A stretch of DNA of 64,000 bases. Origin: Papilionanthe hookeriana x Papilionanthe teres (Eukaryota; Streptophyta; Magnoliopsida; Asparagales; Orchidaceae). The stretch lies in contig CM040423.1 of the NCBI GenBank assembly GCA_022702705.1, positions 113,331,738-113,395,737 on the forward strand. The letters are read 5' to 3'. Below, piece after piece: positions 45,691 through 56,956 of this stretch. Position 1 is the first letter of the stretch. The number at the start of each line of letters is the position of its first letter. Under the pieces are notes generated by a model, which searched no databases, was not told the DNA's origin, and saw only the letters and a program-made list of their open reading frames with translations. Both the position numbers and the translations under genes were made by a program.

Positions 45691-47800
45691 ATCATCTAAG
45701 ACATAAAGAATTCAAAAATAAATCTAAAACAACTTGAACACTATTCCAAACTTAAACCCATTAATTGAAATTAAATTAAATCATAAACCATTTGAGCATC
45801 AATTTGCCCTCAAAAGCTTTTGTTGTCATAACTCCGAAACGGAACGTTAAGTGAAGTGTTACTTCACTCATAGGATATTCAAATGTCCTAGTTCGCTGAG
45901 CAAGATAACAAAACTTGAACTCCCAGACGATTAATTCATTTGTATAATTAAATTCTCTTGGACTTAAAATAATCCTAGAAATATTGAAAAGATGTTTAAG
46001 ATTCGTCTTAAGCACTTCCTCGATATGATAGGATATTTATAAGAACAATTGAACTTAATTGTTCTTTGATGAAGAAAATCGTCTTCAAATCCAAAATACA
46101 AGAACCTAGACGTCATAGGAGGTGACTAGCTATAGGATTAGGAACTTGGTAGAAAACCATAACCCTTTCCTTAGCTTTACCTAGGAACTTGCTTTAAATG
46201 CTTAAATATTCTAATTGTGTTTTAAGTGCAGCTTGGAATGACGGGAAGACCCTCCAGGTAGGCTTTTATTTTTTTATTGCAATTTATTTAATCGCATCGC
46301 ACTTACCTTTCTTGCATGATAAACAACTGTTGCATGAAAACCAAAACCTTTAGGGTAGTCCCTGAAACTGAAACCAAAACTAAATTAAAATTCATTACAA
46401 GATAAAATTCACCGCCACAACATTTCAAAATATAAAGAACAACTCAAAATTTAATCACAAACAGAACAACAAAATTACAATTACAACTAAATTAAAACGT
46501 CTTGTTGGATGATCGGGAATACCTCGGATGATGTAACCTACGTGTTGCTAACAGGATTTCCCACGGTCTAAATGAAAGTGTGGAACTCATTCGAGTTGAG
46601 TTTAGCAAACTCATACGGACTAAGTGAATCCGATAAAAATAACGATACGGAAGGATGGAACCGTGGGATCTTAACCGGTGTTGTTATAATCAACTTTAAG
46701 ATTTGTTTTAATTAAAACATAAAAACACTTGGAAACTAAGACATTCTCTAAACCAGAACACTTCTCTTATCTCTTGATTTATGACTTCTAAAACTAAACC
46801 TCTGCAACAACAAGGAGCTTGGAGCACGGTGGGCGACACGACCATCTTCGTCGACGAAAACAACTCTACATCGGCTAAACATTCCTAGAATTAAATAACC
46901 AAGCCATAGGATTTCGAGGTTGTTTGCCTAGTGCAACATAAATCCTCAACTCTTCGTTAGGCATTTGCATGATCATGTCATGTAAATTAAGCCCTAACCG
47001 GTCTTAGGACTCCGAGGTGATCGTTTGGTACGACATAAACCCTCACATCTTCGAGGCAATTTGTATGATTTTATTATACAAATATAGGTCCAAACCAATT
47101 AAAATTGGCAAGATCAAAATATTAAATAAACATTAGGACTTTTCTAAATCCAAGCCAAACAATAGGATAGTCGGGAAATTACTAAAGTTCGCTTCGAATC
47201 TGTGATTTCTCCTACCTTTCTTCCTCTGAATTCCTAAAATAAAATGCTCCAAATTTGATCCATTCCCTATTGAAACTTCAAAACTCAATCCCTTGAAAAC
47301 TTAAACTTTGAAATTCTTGAAAGCAGAACTACTGATTATTATCGAGAGTTTTCTTAGGTGATGCCCGTCACTTAAGATGTAATTAACTATAGGGGCTTGC
47401 CCTTATAGGGAACTTTAAGAACCCAGGTAATATAAACCCTGTTTAATGTTTTCATATTAGGCAGGGGAACTTGTCGGCTTATAAAATTGGTTTGCAGACC
47501 AAACAGATGTCACAAACCTTTCTAGTTTATTTAATCGAGCCCCATTATCAAGCAGTGTGTCTATTCTCCGGGATAGGTATACAGTTTGTGGTGCGATGCT
47601 CATTTATATAAATTATTCGGGATGTGAGATCAGTTTGATTTTATATCTTAAAATTTTCAAATTTAAAATTATTTTCAAAATCAAATACTAATTTTCAAAT
47701 TATTTATTTAAATTAAATTAAAAAATTTGCCAACAAATTCTGTAGGCGACCCTCCTTTTCAAAATACAAAACACAAACCTAAAAATATGCCGACAATTTC

Positions 47801-47815
47801 TAGCGACTCCGCTGG
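47801..47815 (+). other. Primer binding site of the giant element (tRNA-Arg type)
   Basis: TAGCGACTCCGCTGG, five bases after the ACA end of the LTR. It resembles the TGGCGACTCCGCTGG-type site complementary to a tRNA-Arg 3' end used by Ogre/Tat elements. Assignment is from memory of the family. Confidence 0.65.
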
Positions 47816-47818
47816 TGA

Positions 47819-49417
47819 AAATTCCTCTCTCCATTTTTAATCAGATAGTTCTGCTTTCAAAAATCGGTAGTGTATCCATGTCCCTAGTGGATCAAACTAC
47901 CCTTCTTTCCGTTGGAATACTATGTTCATTTACGCGCTGAACGAGTATAACCAACATTCTCTCGGATTTAGGAGCCACTTGTTTAGACACCCTAAACGAG
48001 AGAGGTTTCGAGATCCTTTTACCTCATTTACGAGGTGGGGTGGACCCCGATAGGTATTAGTTTAGGAGCGGTCTTGCGGGTTGAGAAGTTTCTACAAGAC
48101 TTTCTCTTCCTTTTCCAGTTCCTGATCAATTCCTTTACCCTTCCTACAACTTTCCTTCTTTTAATAATTTCTTCATCTTAATGAACAAATCTTTTCGAAA
48201 AAACAATTATCTAGATAAATTTTCTTTTAACACTACAAATACATCAAGATAAACGGGAATGTGTTAGGACTCTTTTCGATTCCTTTCTTTTCGTCCTGAT
48301 GAGAAGAAGCATAACTTGGGACTGACAATCAGAATCTACCTTGCAGAAATGGAAGCCCCAAAGCTGATTTTCTCCTTCACCAATGGACTGGACTTCGTCT
48401 GTTTACAAGGATGAGTTTGCCCGACAATGGGATCATCCGGTTTGGACAAGGATTCAAGAACACAAATGTCAAGATCATCGACGTTACCCTTTTCGCACCG
48501 ACGGACAAAGTATCCGAAATTGAAAGACCTTTGATCGAGTTCGACCTTAAGTCAACTCAAGAGTTTCCTCCTCTGCAAAGGGTTCCAGTGAGAGGAGTAC
48601 CACTCGTCCATAGAAGGACCGTTATCTCTACCCCCACCTGGTCTAGTCGTCTTTGCACCTACCCCGGCTTTCGCCGAACCGAAGGGGAAGGAAGTTCAAA
48701 TTTGTAACGAGCATGTTATCGTGGAGGGTACGGATTTCCGTGCAAGACCTTCGTTTTTGAAATTGGGTCCAGCTCGAGGGTTCCACCCCTAACACGGACT
48801 CGGAGAAGGAACAGAGGCGGGAAGATTGCCGGGAAGGCCGGAGCTGCTGAAGTCGCTTTCTTAGAAGAAATCCACGAGTACACACCACTACTCGAATACA
48901 TACCATTGCACGAGTATACACCGCTTTTGGAAGGAAGTAGATTCCATCCCCTTTCCGCCGCGGTGACGAGGAAAATGTCCGCAGGATTGCTTCTACATTA
49001 CCTCGACCTGCATACTATAGCGACAACAGAAAGAAAAGGGCTAGGATTACACCATTTGCCATACTACAGACTGTGATTGAGAAGTTAGCAAAGAAAGAGA
49101 AATGCCCTGTATCGGAGATCTTAAGAAGAATAGGACGGGTGCCGGCCAAATCCCATCTTGGGCCACGAGTAGAACCTGCTATCGCTGCAGAATAGCCGAA
49201 TAAGAAGATGAAGGCTAGTCCACCTGTTGTTGTTTCAGGTTTACAAATCAGGGAGGATACCACCTTCCAGCATTCAGCCGACAGATCATCCGGTCCTAGG
49301 CCTTCTGCTACTAGAAGGATGGTATGGCGTCCCACTACCGGCCAAATAAGACCGAAACAGTGACCTGAGAAGGAAAGTCTCGTCAGGAGACTTGAGTCCG
49401 AAGAAAGCGCCACCACA
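47819..49417 (+). other. Leader with decayed ORF-like sequence before gag
   Basis: An untranslated leader to about 48340, then an ATG at 48349 with a coding-like but interrupted stretch to about 49400 (longest open part 48411-48707). No known domain is recognised. A peptide repeat EYTPLLEYIPLHEYTPLLE is encoded around 48868-48930. Ogre elements often have an extra ORF of unknown function in this place, and this may be its remnant. The opposite strand has an open frame at 49015-49500 that I regard as chance. Confidence 0.4.
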
Positions 49418-51534
49418 ATGAAGGGGACTCCCAAAAAGGAAACCCGACAGCCATCGCATGATAAATGCGAAACCGCACGAAAAAGACCATTAGAAGACAC
49501 TATGGAAAAGCTAAGAACTGATATTCAGCAATTAGCAAGAGAAAGAGAAGAAAAGTTTGGAGATGAAGTTGACTCGTCAGAGTTCATGGATGATGAATAT
49601 GCGGAAATTAACATGGTTGAAACACGAGCATCGTCAGCCTCGCAAGGTTCTCCGGCAGCTGCGGAAAGAGATGAACCGGAAGCATTAAGAACACAAATTC
49701 GAGAAAAAGACGATACAATCTCTCAATTGGCAAAAAGAATGGAAGAGATGGTTGCAGCCCTAGCCACTCTTCAGAGTCAAGCTCAACCCCCAAGAGAAAC
49801 GCCTCCAGAAGTTATTCATATTACAGACGGAGGAAAAGAGATTACATCTGTTAACGGAGACAATCAGCCAAAGAAAGATTCTATCAAGAGTATGGTGGAA
49901 CAGCAGGTGCGAGAAGCCTTGGCACAATCAAAGAGCTGGACATCCATTCGGACGGGTAGACCTTACCCCAAAGAATTCGACGCTGTCCAATATCCGAAAG
50001 GCTTCGTACAACCTCTGTTCAAGACCTTTGATGGAACCGGAAACCCTCGGCAGCATGTTGCACATTTTCGTGCCAGTTGTTGCAATGCGGCGGAAGTGAT
50101 GCCTTACTCTTCGGACAATTTGTCGGCGGCTCGTCGAGGATCGCCTTTGATTGGTATGCGGAATTACCGAACGGTTCGGTGAAGACATTTTCGAACTAGA
50201 GAACCTCTTCATCGAGCGATTTGCCGGAGCTCGGCACCACATCACTATAGGTGATTTAGTGGTAGAGAAGCGAGAACCGAACGAAACTTTGGTAGACTAC
50301 ATACTTCGATGGAGGAACCTAAGTATGAAGTGTGAGCCACAGCTACGGGAACGAGCATGCGATCGGCATTTTACTTAAGAGCATTCATGGCCCGATAGCA
50401 CTTCTCCTCAAGGGATTTACTATTAAGACTTTCGAGAAGTTGTTAAGCAAGGCTGGAAGCTTGCAAGAGGAGGCGAAGCAATTAAGTTTCATCAACAAAA
50501 CAGACAAACAGAACCCCGTGAAAACTTTTGAAAAAAAGTCCGGGATCGTCGCAGCAGTCGATAAGGGCAAGCAGCCGATACAAATATCGTCAGAACGGCC
50601 GAAGCAACCTCAACAGAATTACCAGCAACCTCGACCCAGCTATCAGTCATCTCAACAGTATGAAAAACCGCCTCGTCCACAACGTACGTTAAGGGAGCTT
50701 CTGAGCAGGGAGTATCCGTTCAAGAATGAGGCAGTGCCGAAAATGTTCCGCAGTCTGATGAAGACTCCAGATTTCCAGCTGCCAGAGCCTAAGAGACCAG
50801 AAGACATCGACAAGAAAGGTGATCCCAACTTTTTCCCTTACCACCGGATGCTTGGACACAAGATAGAAGATTGTATTACCTTCAAAAGTTGGCTTAACGA
50901 CAATCTTCGAAAAGGGAACATAACAATCCCGAAGGAATACATGAAGGAACCCCAGAAAGGAGGTTCCGTCAATGTTATCTCGACGGATTTCATTGTTCTG
51001 ATAGATCCCTATGCGACTGATGATGGATGGACTACCGCTTGGACAAAGTCTTCGAAGAAGATTTTAGATCGTATCCAAACCACTTCGGTGCGAGCTTCAA
51101 TTCAAAGTTCGAAGCCTGTCAAGTCGGTACTATCACTTGCGATAAAAGAGCCACCTCAACAAGAGACAATTGAAGAAAAGAAGAAAATTGATGAAGAAGA
51201 AAAGACCGAGGTTCTTAAGGCTAGACTAGGGGCTGCTTATCCTAGGATAGTTGTTTCTGATTCGGGGGAGAAATCCCTTGAACCTCTAACTCTGTATGAT
51301 TATTTACTCACTCCGGTGGGATCTTATAATGATGAGGGTTATGGCGTTGACTACATTTTGACTGTTTCTAACGATTACGTAACTAGCGACAACCAACCTA
51401 ATCTGTACGTCGATTCTGATACAAATAACAATTCTCAAATCATACACAATCTCGACGATCACAATGAAAAAGAAGACATCCACCAAGGAGGCTACGAGAG
51501 TTCAACAAGCAACGAATCTATTTGCGAGTTTTGA
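49418..51534 (+). pseudogene. gag: gag of the giant Tat/Ogre-like element
   Basis: The first block, 49418-50182, has an N-terminal coiled coil ('ISQLAKRMEEMVAALATLQ') and the start of the Tat gag domain ('PLFKTFDGTGNPRQHVAHF'). The frame changes near 50130 (block 50151-50378, 'ENLFIERFAGARHH') and near 50355 (block 50332-51534, open for 400 codons). The last block contains 'KTFEKLLSKAGSLQEEAKQ', a Gln/Pro-rich linker, and the His/Cys-bearing 'YHRMLGHKIEDCITFKSWL' motif that replaces a zinc knuckle in Tat gags. The acidic C-terminal tail is long. It would package element RNA. Two frame changes make this copy defective unless they are assembly errors. Confidence 0.88.
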
Positions 51535-52499
51535 GGAGCTCCAGTCACAATAGAGTTAGAGCCTTCAGACTCCGAAGCTGATCCAGAAGAAACTGTCATT
51601 CCAATTCAGAAGGAGACATCAGTAAACTCGATACTAGATTCGAAGAAATTACAGAAGTCAACTTAAGATGTGGAAGAGTTCTGCCTCCGAGAATGGGTCC
51701 AAAGGACAAAGGAAAGCAGGTGGTTGTTCAGGAAGAACCAACCCCGACAGAAGAAATACTCATTCGGGAAGAAATCGAGACACATGAAAATAAAGTGGAC
51801 TACAACGTGCTAGCCCATCTTAGGAAACTACCGACCAAGCGAGCATCTACGACGCTCTCATCTTATCAAAGGAGATGAGAGAAGCTCCGATCAAGGCCTT
51901 ACTTGATCCGGAAATTTGCTTAGCTCGAATGGCCGGAGATTCCTTAGATGAGGTTTGCTCGTTAAAGGAACGACGAGGTATCACCTTCACGGACAATGAC
52001 TTACTACTCGGGACGACGGACCACAACCGACCGTTGTACATTTCGATTACAATTGGGAAGTTTACACTCTCCGGAGTATTGGTGGATCCGGGAGCATCAA
52101 TCAATATAATGAATCTTCGAACGCTAGCATACTTGGAAATTGATGCTCGCGAGCTCGAAGCAGACAAAATGTTATTAAGAGGATTCAACCAGAAAGGAGA
52201 AAGAGCCCTCAGATCAATAACACTGCTAATGAAAACCGGTGACTTAGCAAAGACAACCGCAAAATTTCACATAATTGATTAAGAAACGTCATTCAACGCT
52301 CTACTGGGCCGACCATGGATACATGAAAATCGGATGGTACCATCATCTCTACATCAGTGCATCAAATACTACGATGGAGGGGAATATTGCATCAAAGGTG
52401 ACTTACAACCATTCTCCGTACATGAAATTGGAATCCATGAAGATGCGGCTTATTATGCACCCCCGAAGAAAACAATCTTCTCCGGAGATACCATAACGA
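51535..52499 (+). pseudogene. Aspartic protease of the giant element
   Basis: Linker 51535-51870, then retropepsin open at 51875-52282. It has active-site LVDPGASINIM (Asp codon 52085-52087), the DPGxS variant seen in Tat/Ogre proteases. After a stop at 52280 the matching second-half motif 'NALLGRPWIHENRMVPS' continues in the same frame to about 52350, with a 'VPSSLHQCIKY' ending typical of the lineage. Confidence 0.85.
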
Positions 52500-53402
52500 A
52501 TGAAGCAAAGGAAGTTTGGGACGACGAAGAACACTGAAGTTCTAGTCCAACAGTCACTCACCACTCCCTTACGGCGAGATGGTGAAGGTTTCTCCACAAC
52601 TCGCATCCGAGGTCGAGGCCGGGGACGATGTCGTGGCAGAGACGTTAGGACAGTTGGACAGAGGAAACCAGCCATCAATGTTGATTGGGAAGACAGTTCT
52701 GAAGAATAAAAAGAAATCAAGCAAGAAGTAGCGACAATAAGTCAGAAGAAGCCGCAATTCAGGATCTCTCTTGAAGATGAAAAGAACGAAGAATATAAAT
52801 CGATGTACGAGAAGATTAACCACTATGTACATACTATGACCACGACCTCGATCCATTCTAATAAGATCGAGGGTATGGTGGTCAAAGAGGTACGTAGTGG
52901 CGGTGCAAAGCCCATCAAATTCTACCGTGGTGCTCCTTCCTCCAAAGCTGAAAATAATGTACAATTTGAAGATGCTACTTCATCGGAATTAATGGAATTG
53001 CCTTTTGAGTGGTACTCTCCCTGTGTTCAAAATTTAATTCAGCGTGGTTTCTTACCTCGATAATGGACAAAAGGTCAATCACAACATTTTGAAAATTTAT
53101 GGAATAACTCCGGCCGTCCACCCAATTTAAAGCATGGTCTCGGATTCGGCACAGTAGGATCAGTTGACGATGCGAATTTTGCATGGTTGTCACTTGCGAG
53201 TCTAATGAAAGCCGCATGGAAGCTACGAGAAGAACTTGAAGATTTACAAATTGGAAACGCTCCACCGAGTTCGAAGAAGAGATCAAATCTACGATAGATG
53301 AGTTAACGTAAGTTAACTTAGAGTACTAGCGAAGAACCTAGACCTACCTTTGTTAGCTCCTTACTCAATAAAGAAGACTCCGAAGAAATAATCAAGTTAT
53401 TA
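52500..53402 (+). pseudogene. Protease-RT linker with an Arg/Gly-rich segment
   Basis: Open 52500-52709 with 'IRGRGRGRCRGRDVRTVGQR' near 52605-52665, an RG-rich stretch of the kind that often binds RNA. Then 52803-53063 is the acidic segment with the Tat-specific 'LPFEWYSPCVQNLI', a stop, and decayed sequence to RT. No enzyme domain. Confidence 0.6.
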
Positions 53403-54056
53403 ATGGAATTTAAAGACTGTTTTGCTTGGAGCTACGATGAAATGCCAGGATTAGCTCCAGAGGTTGCAGTCCATAAGCTAGGAGTGGATCCTACTTCTAC
53501 TCCAGTCAGACAAGGTTCCAAAAGAATGCGTCTAGAAATCGAACAGCAAGTCATAGCTGAAGTTAAAAAGCTAATAGACGCTAAATTTGTCCGTGAAGAA
53601 CAATACCCGACTTGGTTAGCCAATGTGGTACCAGTCAGGAAGAAGAATGGTCAGATCAGAATTTGTGTGGACTTCAGAGATTTAAACAAAGCATGTCCAA
53701 AAGATGAATTCCCGTTACCGATCCCAGAATTAATGATCGACATTGCTTCAACACATGAAATATTCTCATTCATGGATGGATCTTCAGGATACAACCAGAT
53801 AAAAATGGCTCCAGAAGATGAAAAACTTACAACATTCAAAACGCCGATCGGAGTATATTGCTACGCAGTGATGCCATTCGGACTGAAGAACGCAGGAGTA
53901 ACCTACCAGAGAGCAATGACAAGAATTTTTGATGATCTAATCCACAATCAAGTCGAATGCTACGTGGATGATGTGGTCATCAAAAGCAAAATAAAGGAAA
54001 ACCACCTGTATGATTTGAGAATTGTTTTCAAATGATTAAGACAATTTAACCTTAAG
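53403..54056 (+). pseudogene. Reverse transcriptase of the giant element (largely intact)
   Basis: Open for 210 codons. It begins with the Tat signature 'FAWSYDEMPGLAPEVAVHKL', then 'WLANVVPVRKKNGQIRICVD', 'NKACPKDEFPLP', 'FSFMDGSSGYNQIKMAPED', 'VMPFGLKNAGVTYQRAM' and catalytic YVDD (codons 53961-53972). The stop at 54033 precedes the thumb/connection region, which continues in the same frame after it. Clearly Tat/Ogre rather than Athila. Confidence 0.93.
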
Positions 54057-54837
54057 ATGAATCCCCTAAAATGCGCCTTCGGCGTCACCTCCGGGAAATT
54101 CTTAGGATTCGTTGTCCGACATCGTGGAATTGAAATCAACCCGGAAAAGATTAAAAGCTATCTTAGAAAAGCCACCTCCCGGAACCTTAAAACAACTACG
54201 ATCTTTTCGAGGAAGTTGGCATATCTTCGACGCTTTATCTCGAACTTGTCGAGTAGGTGTCGGCCTTTCTCGGCATTGGTTAAAAAGGACGCCAAATTTA
54301 TTTGGGAAGAGAAATGCCAGAGGGCCTTCGAGGACATTAAACAATATTTAATGACACCTCCTGTTTTAGCAGCCCCAGTATCAGGTAGACCGTTGATACT
54401 TTATACCGCGGCCTTAGACGACTCTCTCGGAGCCCTATTAGCCCAGGTCAATGATGAGGGTAAAGAAAATGCTCTTTACTACCTGAGCCGTCGTTTACTT
54501 CCAACGGAAATAAAGTATCCTCCAATTGAAAAGCATTGTTTGGCCCTGATCTTCGCCGCTCAAAAGCTCAGGCACTTCATGCTTTCTCATAAGGTCAACC
54601 TGATCTCGAAATTTAATCCATTGCAATACTTGATGACCCGTCCAACGCTTTACGGCGGACTTGCCGGGTGGTCGATGATATTATTGCAATTCGATATAAC
54701 TTTCGTGCCTCTTCGTGCCGTAAAGGGACAAGTCCTAGCGGACTTCCCCGCGGCACACCCTTTGCCGGCGAATCTCCTCTCGATGACGACTTGCCGGATG
54801 AACAAATAATGAGCCTAGAAGATCCGATGATCGACGT
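54057..54837 (+). pseudogene. RT connection and RNase H of the giant element
   Basis: Open 54057-54809, but a local frame change around 54150-54230 swaps part of the connection into another frame. The RNase H part reads 'LILYTAALDDSLGALLAQV' (first Asp region), 'EKHCLALIFAAQKLRHFML' (Glu) and a degenerate third motif. This is the usual gypsy RNase H. In the Tat lineage it is often partly decayed because a second RNase H follows. Confidence 0.87.
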
Positions 54838-55365
54838 TGGGAATTATATTTTGACGGAGCATCTTCAGCACACAAAGTCGAAGAATCGCAAGTGATAGTG
54901 CCCGGTAAGGCAGGAATCGGATTAATCTTTATAACACCGGAGCGGGGGATGTTAAGACATTCCTACCACTTAACAGAACCGTGTATAAACAACGAAGCAG
55001 AATACGAAGCCCTCATAACGGGACTAGAATTAACCATTCAAATGGGGATAACAAACATCAACATCTACGGGGATTCGCAGTTAATCATTCAACAGATCAC
55101 CGGACAGTACAGAATTTTAAAGCCAAGACTCGAGCAATACTTCCAGTATGCCATGAAACGGTTGAAACAGATTCCGAATGTGAGGATCTACAAAATTCCC
55201 AGGAAAGAAAACGCTTTAGCAGATGCATTAGCCCGCCTCGCAAAAGAATTTTCACGCTTACAAGATGAATCGGTGGAAGTGTCGGTTCACGGACGTCGGG
55301 TCCTATCACGGCTCGACATAGACACAATACACAAATCGAGAAGAAGAAGAATCGAGTTGCAATAG
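54838..55365 (+). pseudogene. Second RNase H-like domain (Tat-lineage aRH)
   Basis: Open to 55365 in one frame. It starts with the RNase H1-type 'YFDGASSAHK' (Asp codon 54853-54855), then 'NNEAEYEALITGLELTI' (Glu), 'IYGDSQLIIQQITGQY' (Asp) and 'PRKENALADALARLA' (Asp): all four catalytic acidic positions are present. An additional RNase H of this kind is a hallmark of Tat/Ogre/Retand elements. Confidence 0.92.
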
Positions 55366-56636
55366 TGACGGAAAACACCGAAGATTGGCGACGGCCATTA
55401 ATGAACTACACCGCAAACAGGAAAACTACCGGACGATAGGTCGTTAGCCCATCGGATCGAAAAAGAACTCGTCCTACACATTAATAAATAACACGTTATA
55501 CGGAAGGTCTTTCGATCAAATGTGGCTAAGATGCCTGAGCGGGTCCGAAGCTCGTGAAATTGTTAAAGAGGTGCATTCGGGACTGCGTGGCGCTCACCGA
55601 TCGGGTCCGAAGATGAAAATGTAAATTAAAAGACTAGGGTACTACGGCCCTCGATGATGACCGAGCTGCATGAAAATCGCCGAAGACTCGTCACCAATGC
55701 CAAGTGCACGGAGTGGTTCTACACTAACCTCCAAATGTGCTACATCCGACAATTGCGTCATGGCCATTTGAATGTTGGGGCACGGATATAGTGGGTCCGA
55801 TAGAACCACCATCTTCAAAAGGACATCGCTTCATTCTTGCGGCTACGGATTACTTTTCCGAGTGGGCGGAAGCGGTTCCACTCGGAGAAGTGAAAGCACA
55901 CCACGTGCTACGGTTTTCAAGAACCAAGTTGTCTACCGTTTCGGAGTGCCGCGCAGAATCATCTCGGATAATGGGTCGGCATTCGAAGCACGCAAATCAA
56001 CAATTTTGTCGGGAGACACGGAATCGGCGGCGGTATTCAACAATTTACTACCCAAGAGCAAACGACCTGGCTGAGGCTTTTAATAAAACTTTTGTTCGAA
56101 TTTTAAAGAAAACTTTGGACGATAATAAGAGAAATTGGCACGAGAAGTTATTAGAAGCCTTATGGGCCTACCGGACAACCTTCAGGACTCCCACTCAAGC
56201 TACACCTTATGCTCTGGTGTATGGGTCCGAGGCAGTGTTACCCTTAGAGGTCCAGCTTCCTTCACTCAGAATTGCAGTTGTAAACAAAATCACGAAAGAA
56301 GAGAATTCCAAATTACAACTAGAAGAATTGGAAAGCCTGGAAGGGAAAGGACTTGCAGCACAGCAGAATTTAGAACTATACCGAGCCAAGATGGTTCAAG
56401 CCCATGACAGACTGGTCCGCCCAAGAACCTTCAAAGTTGGTGACTTAGTTCTCGTTCTCAAGAGACCTATCCTTGCATACCGCAAGATAGGAGGAAAATT
56501 TGAACCTACTTGGGAAGGGCCGTTTGTGGTTGAGGCGGTCTACTCGGGAGGCTCCTACCGGCTAGTGAATTGCCGAGGAGAACGACATATGCTTCCGATC
56601 GATGGACGATACTTGAAAAAGTATTACGCTACCTAA
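55366..56636 (+). pseudogene. Integrase of the giant element
   Basis: A decayed linker runs to about 55500. The HHCC module (55570-55720) has two His in 'VHSGLRGAHRSG' and a Cys pair, but is crossed by a stop and frame changes. The catalytic core (55737-56110) has Asp in 'CWGTDIVGP', Asp in 'IISDNGSAF' (a different frame, 55772-56074) and Glu in 'NDLAEAFNK', so two frame changes fall inside it. The C-terminal part (56060-56636) is intact with 'ALWAYRTTFRTPTQATPYAL', 'FKVGDLVLV' and 'KFEPTWEGPFVV', ending at TAA 56634. No chromodomain. Confidence 0.9.
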
Positions 56637-56934
56637 TGTTTCGAAGGAATGGATTTTTCATCCCTAGAAGCACGGGTGAAGTAGTTACTTATGATCGGGT
56701 CCGAACCCAAAAATAATAAAAAATGTGCTAAAATAAATAAAATCATGATAATAAAGTTTTCCTTGTTTTCTCTTCCATATCAAAATCTCTTTCCTGATCT
56801 TATCCCACTTCATTCCTGTTAAATTTAAAAATACAAAAGTAATAATAAAAAAAAAGAAAAAAGGAAAAAGAAAACTCTGTCTTTAATAAATATTTTCTTA
56901 AATGTTCTTGTTCTTAGTACAGCCCCTGATCCTT
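56637..56934 (+). other. Spacer between integrase and the AlkB ORF
   Basis: About 300 bp of AT-rich, T-rich sequence without an ORF on the plus strand, ending in a pyrimidine tract. It has the composition of a plant intron end. Confidence 0.5.
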
Positions 56935-56952
56935 TTCCTTGTCTTTTCGCAG
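56935..56952 (+). promoter_or_regulatory. 3' splice-site-like sequence before the AlkB ATG
   Basis: TTTCCTTGTCTTTTCGCAG-type pyrimidine tract and AG ending at 56952, with GGAAATG following: the ATG is four bases after the AG. Such an arrangement would allow the ORF to be translated from a spliced subgenomic RNA. No matching donor can be assigned with certainty. Confidence 0.5.
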
Positions 56953-56956
56953 GGAA

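Larger units (their letters stand above)
40217..47795 (+). repeat. 5' LTR of the giant element
   Basis: The start is defined by homology with 60909. The end is placed at 'GCCGACA' just before the primer site, giving 7579 bp. Contents in order: a unique head (40217-40760); a long low-complexity tract rich in CCAAAA/CCCAAA (40760-42000); a GC-rich promoter region with TATTTAAA at 42601; AT-rich DNA (43430-45000); (AAATT)n repeats (45190-45690); and unique AT-rich DNA to the end. Short frames within it are low-complexity artefacts. A similar end-like sequence at 47735 is an alternative boundary. Confidence 0.75.

Noticed and set aside
49015..49500. Minus-strand 161-codon frame near the start of gag
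   Set aside because: No motif recognised and it overlaps the supported plus-strand gag start. Probably chance in a GC-balanced region.
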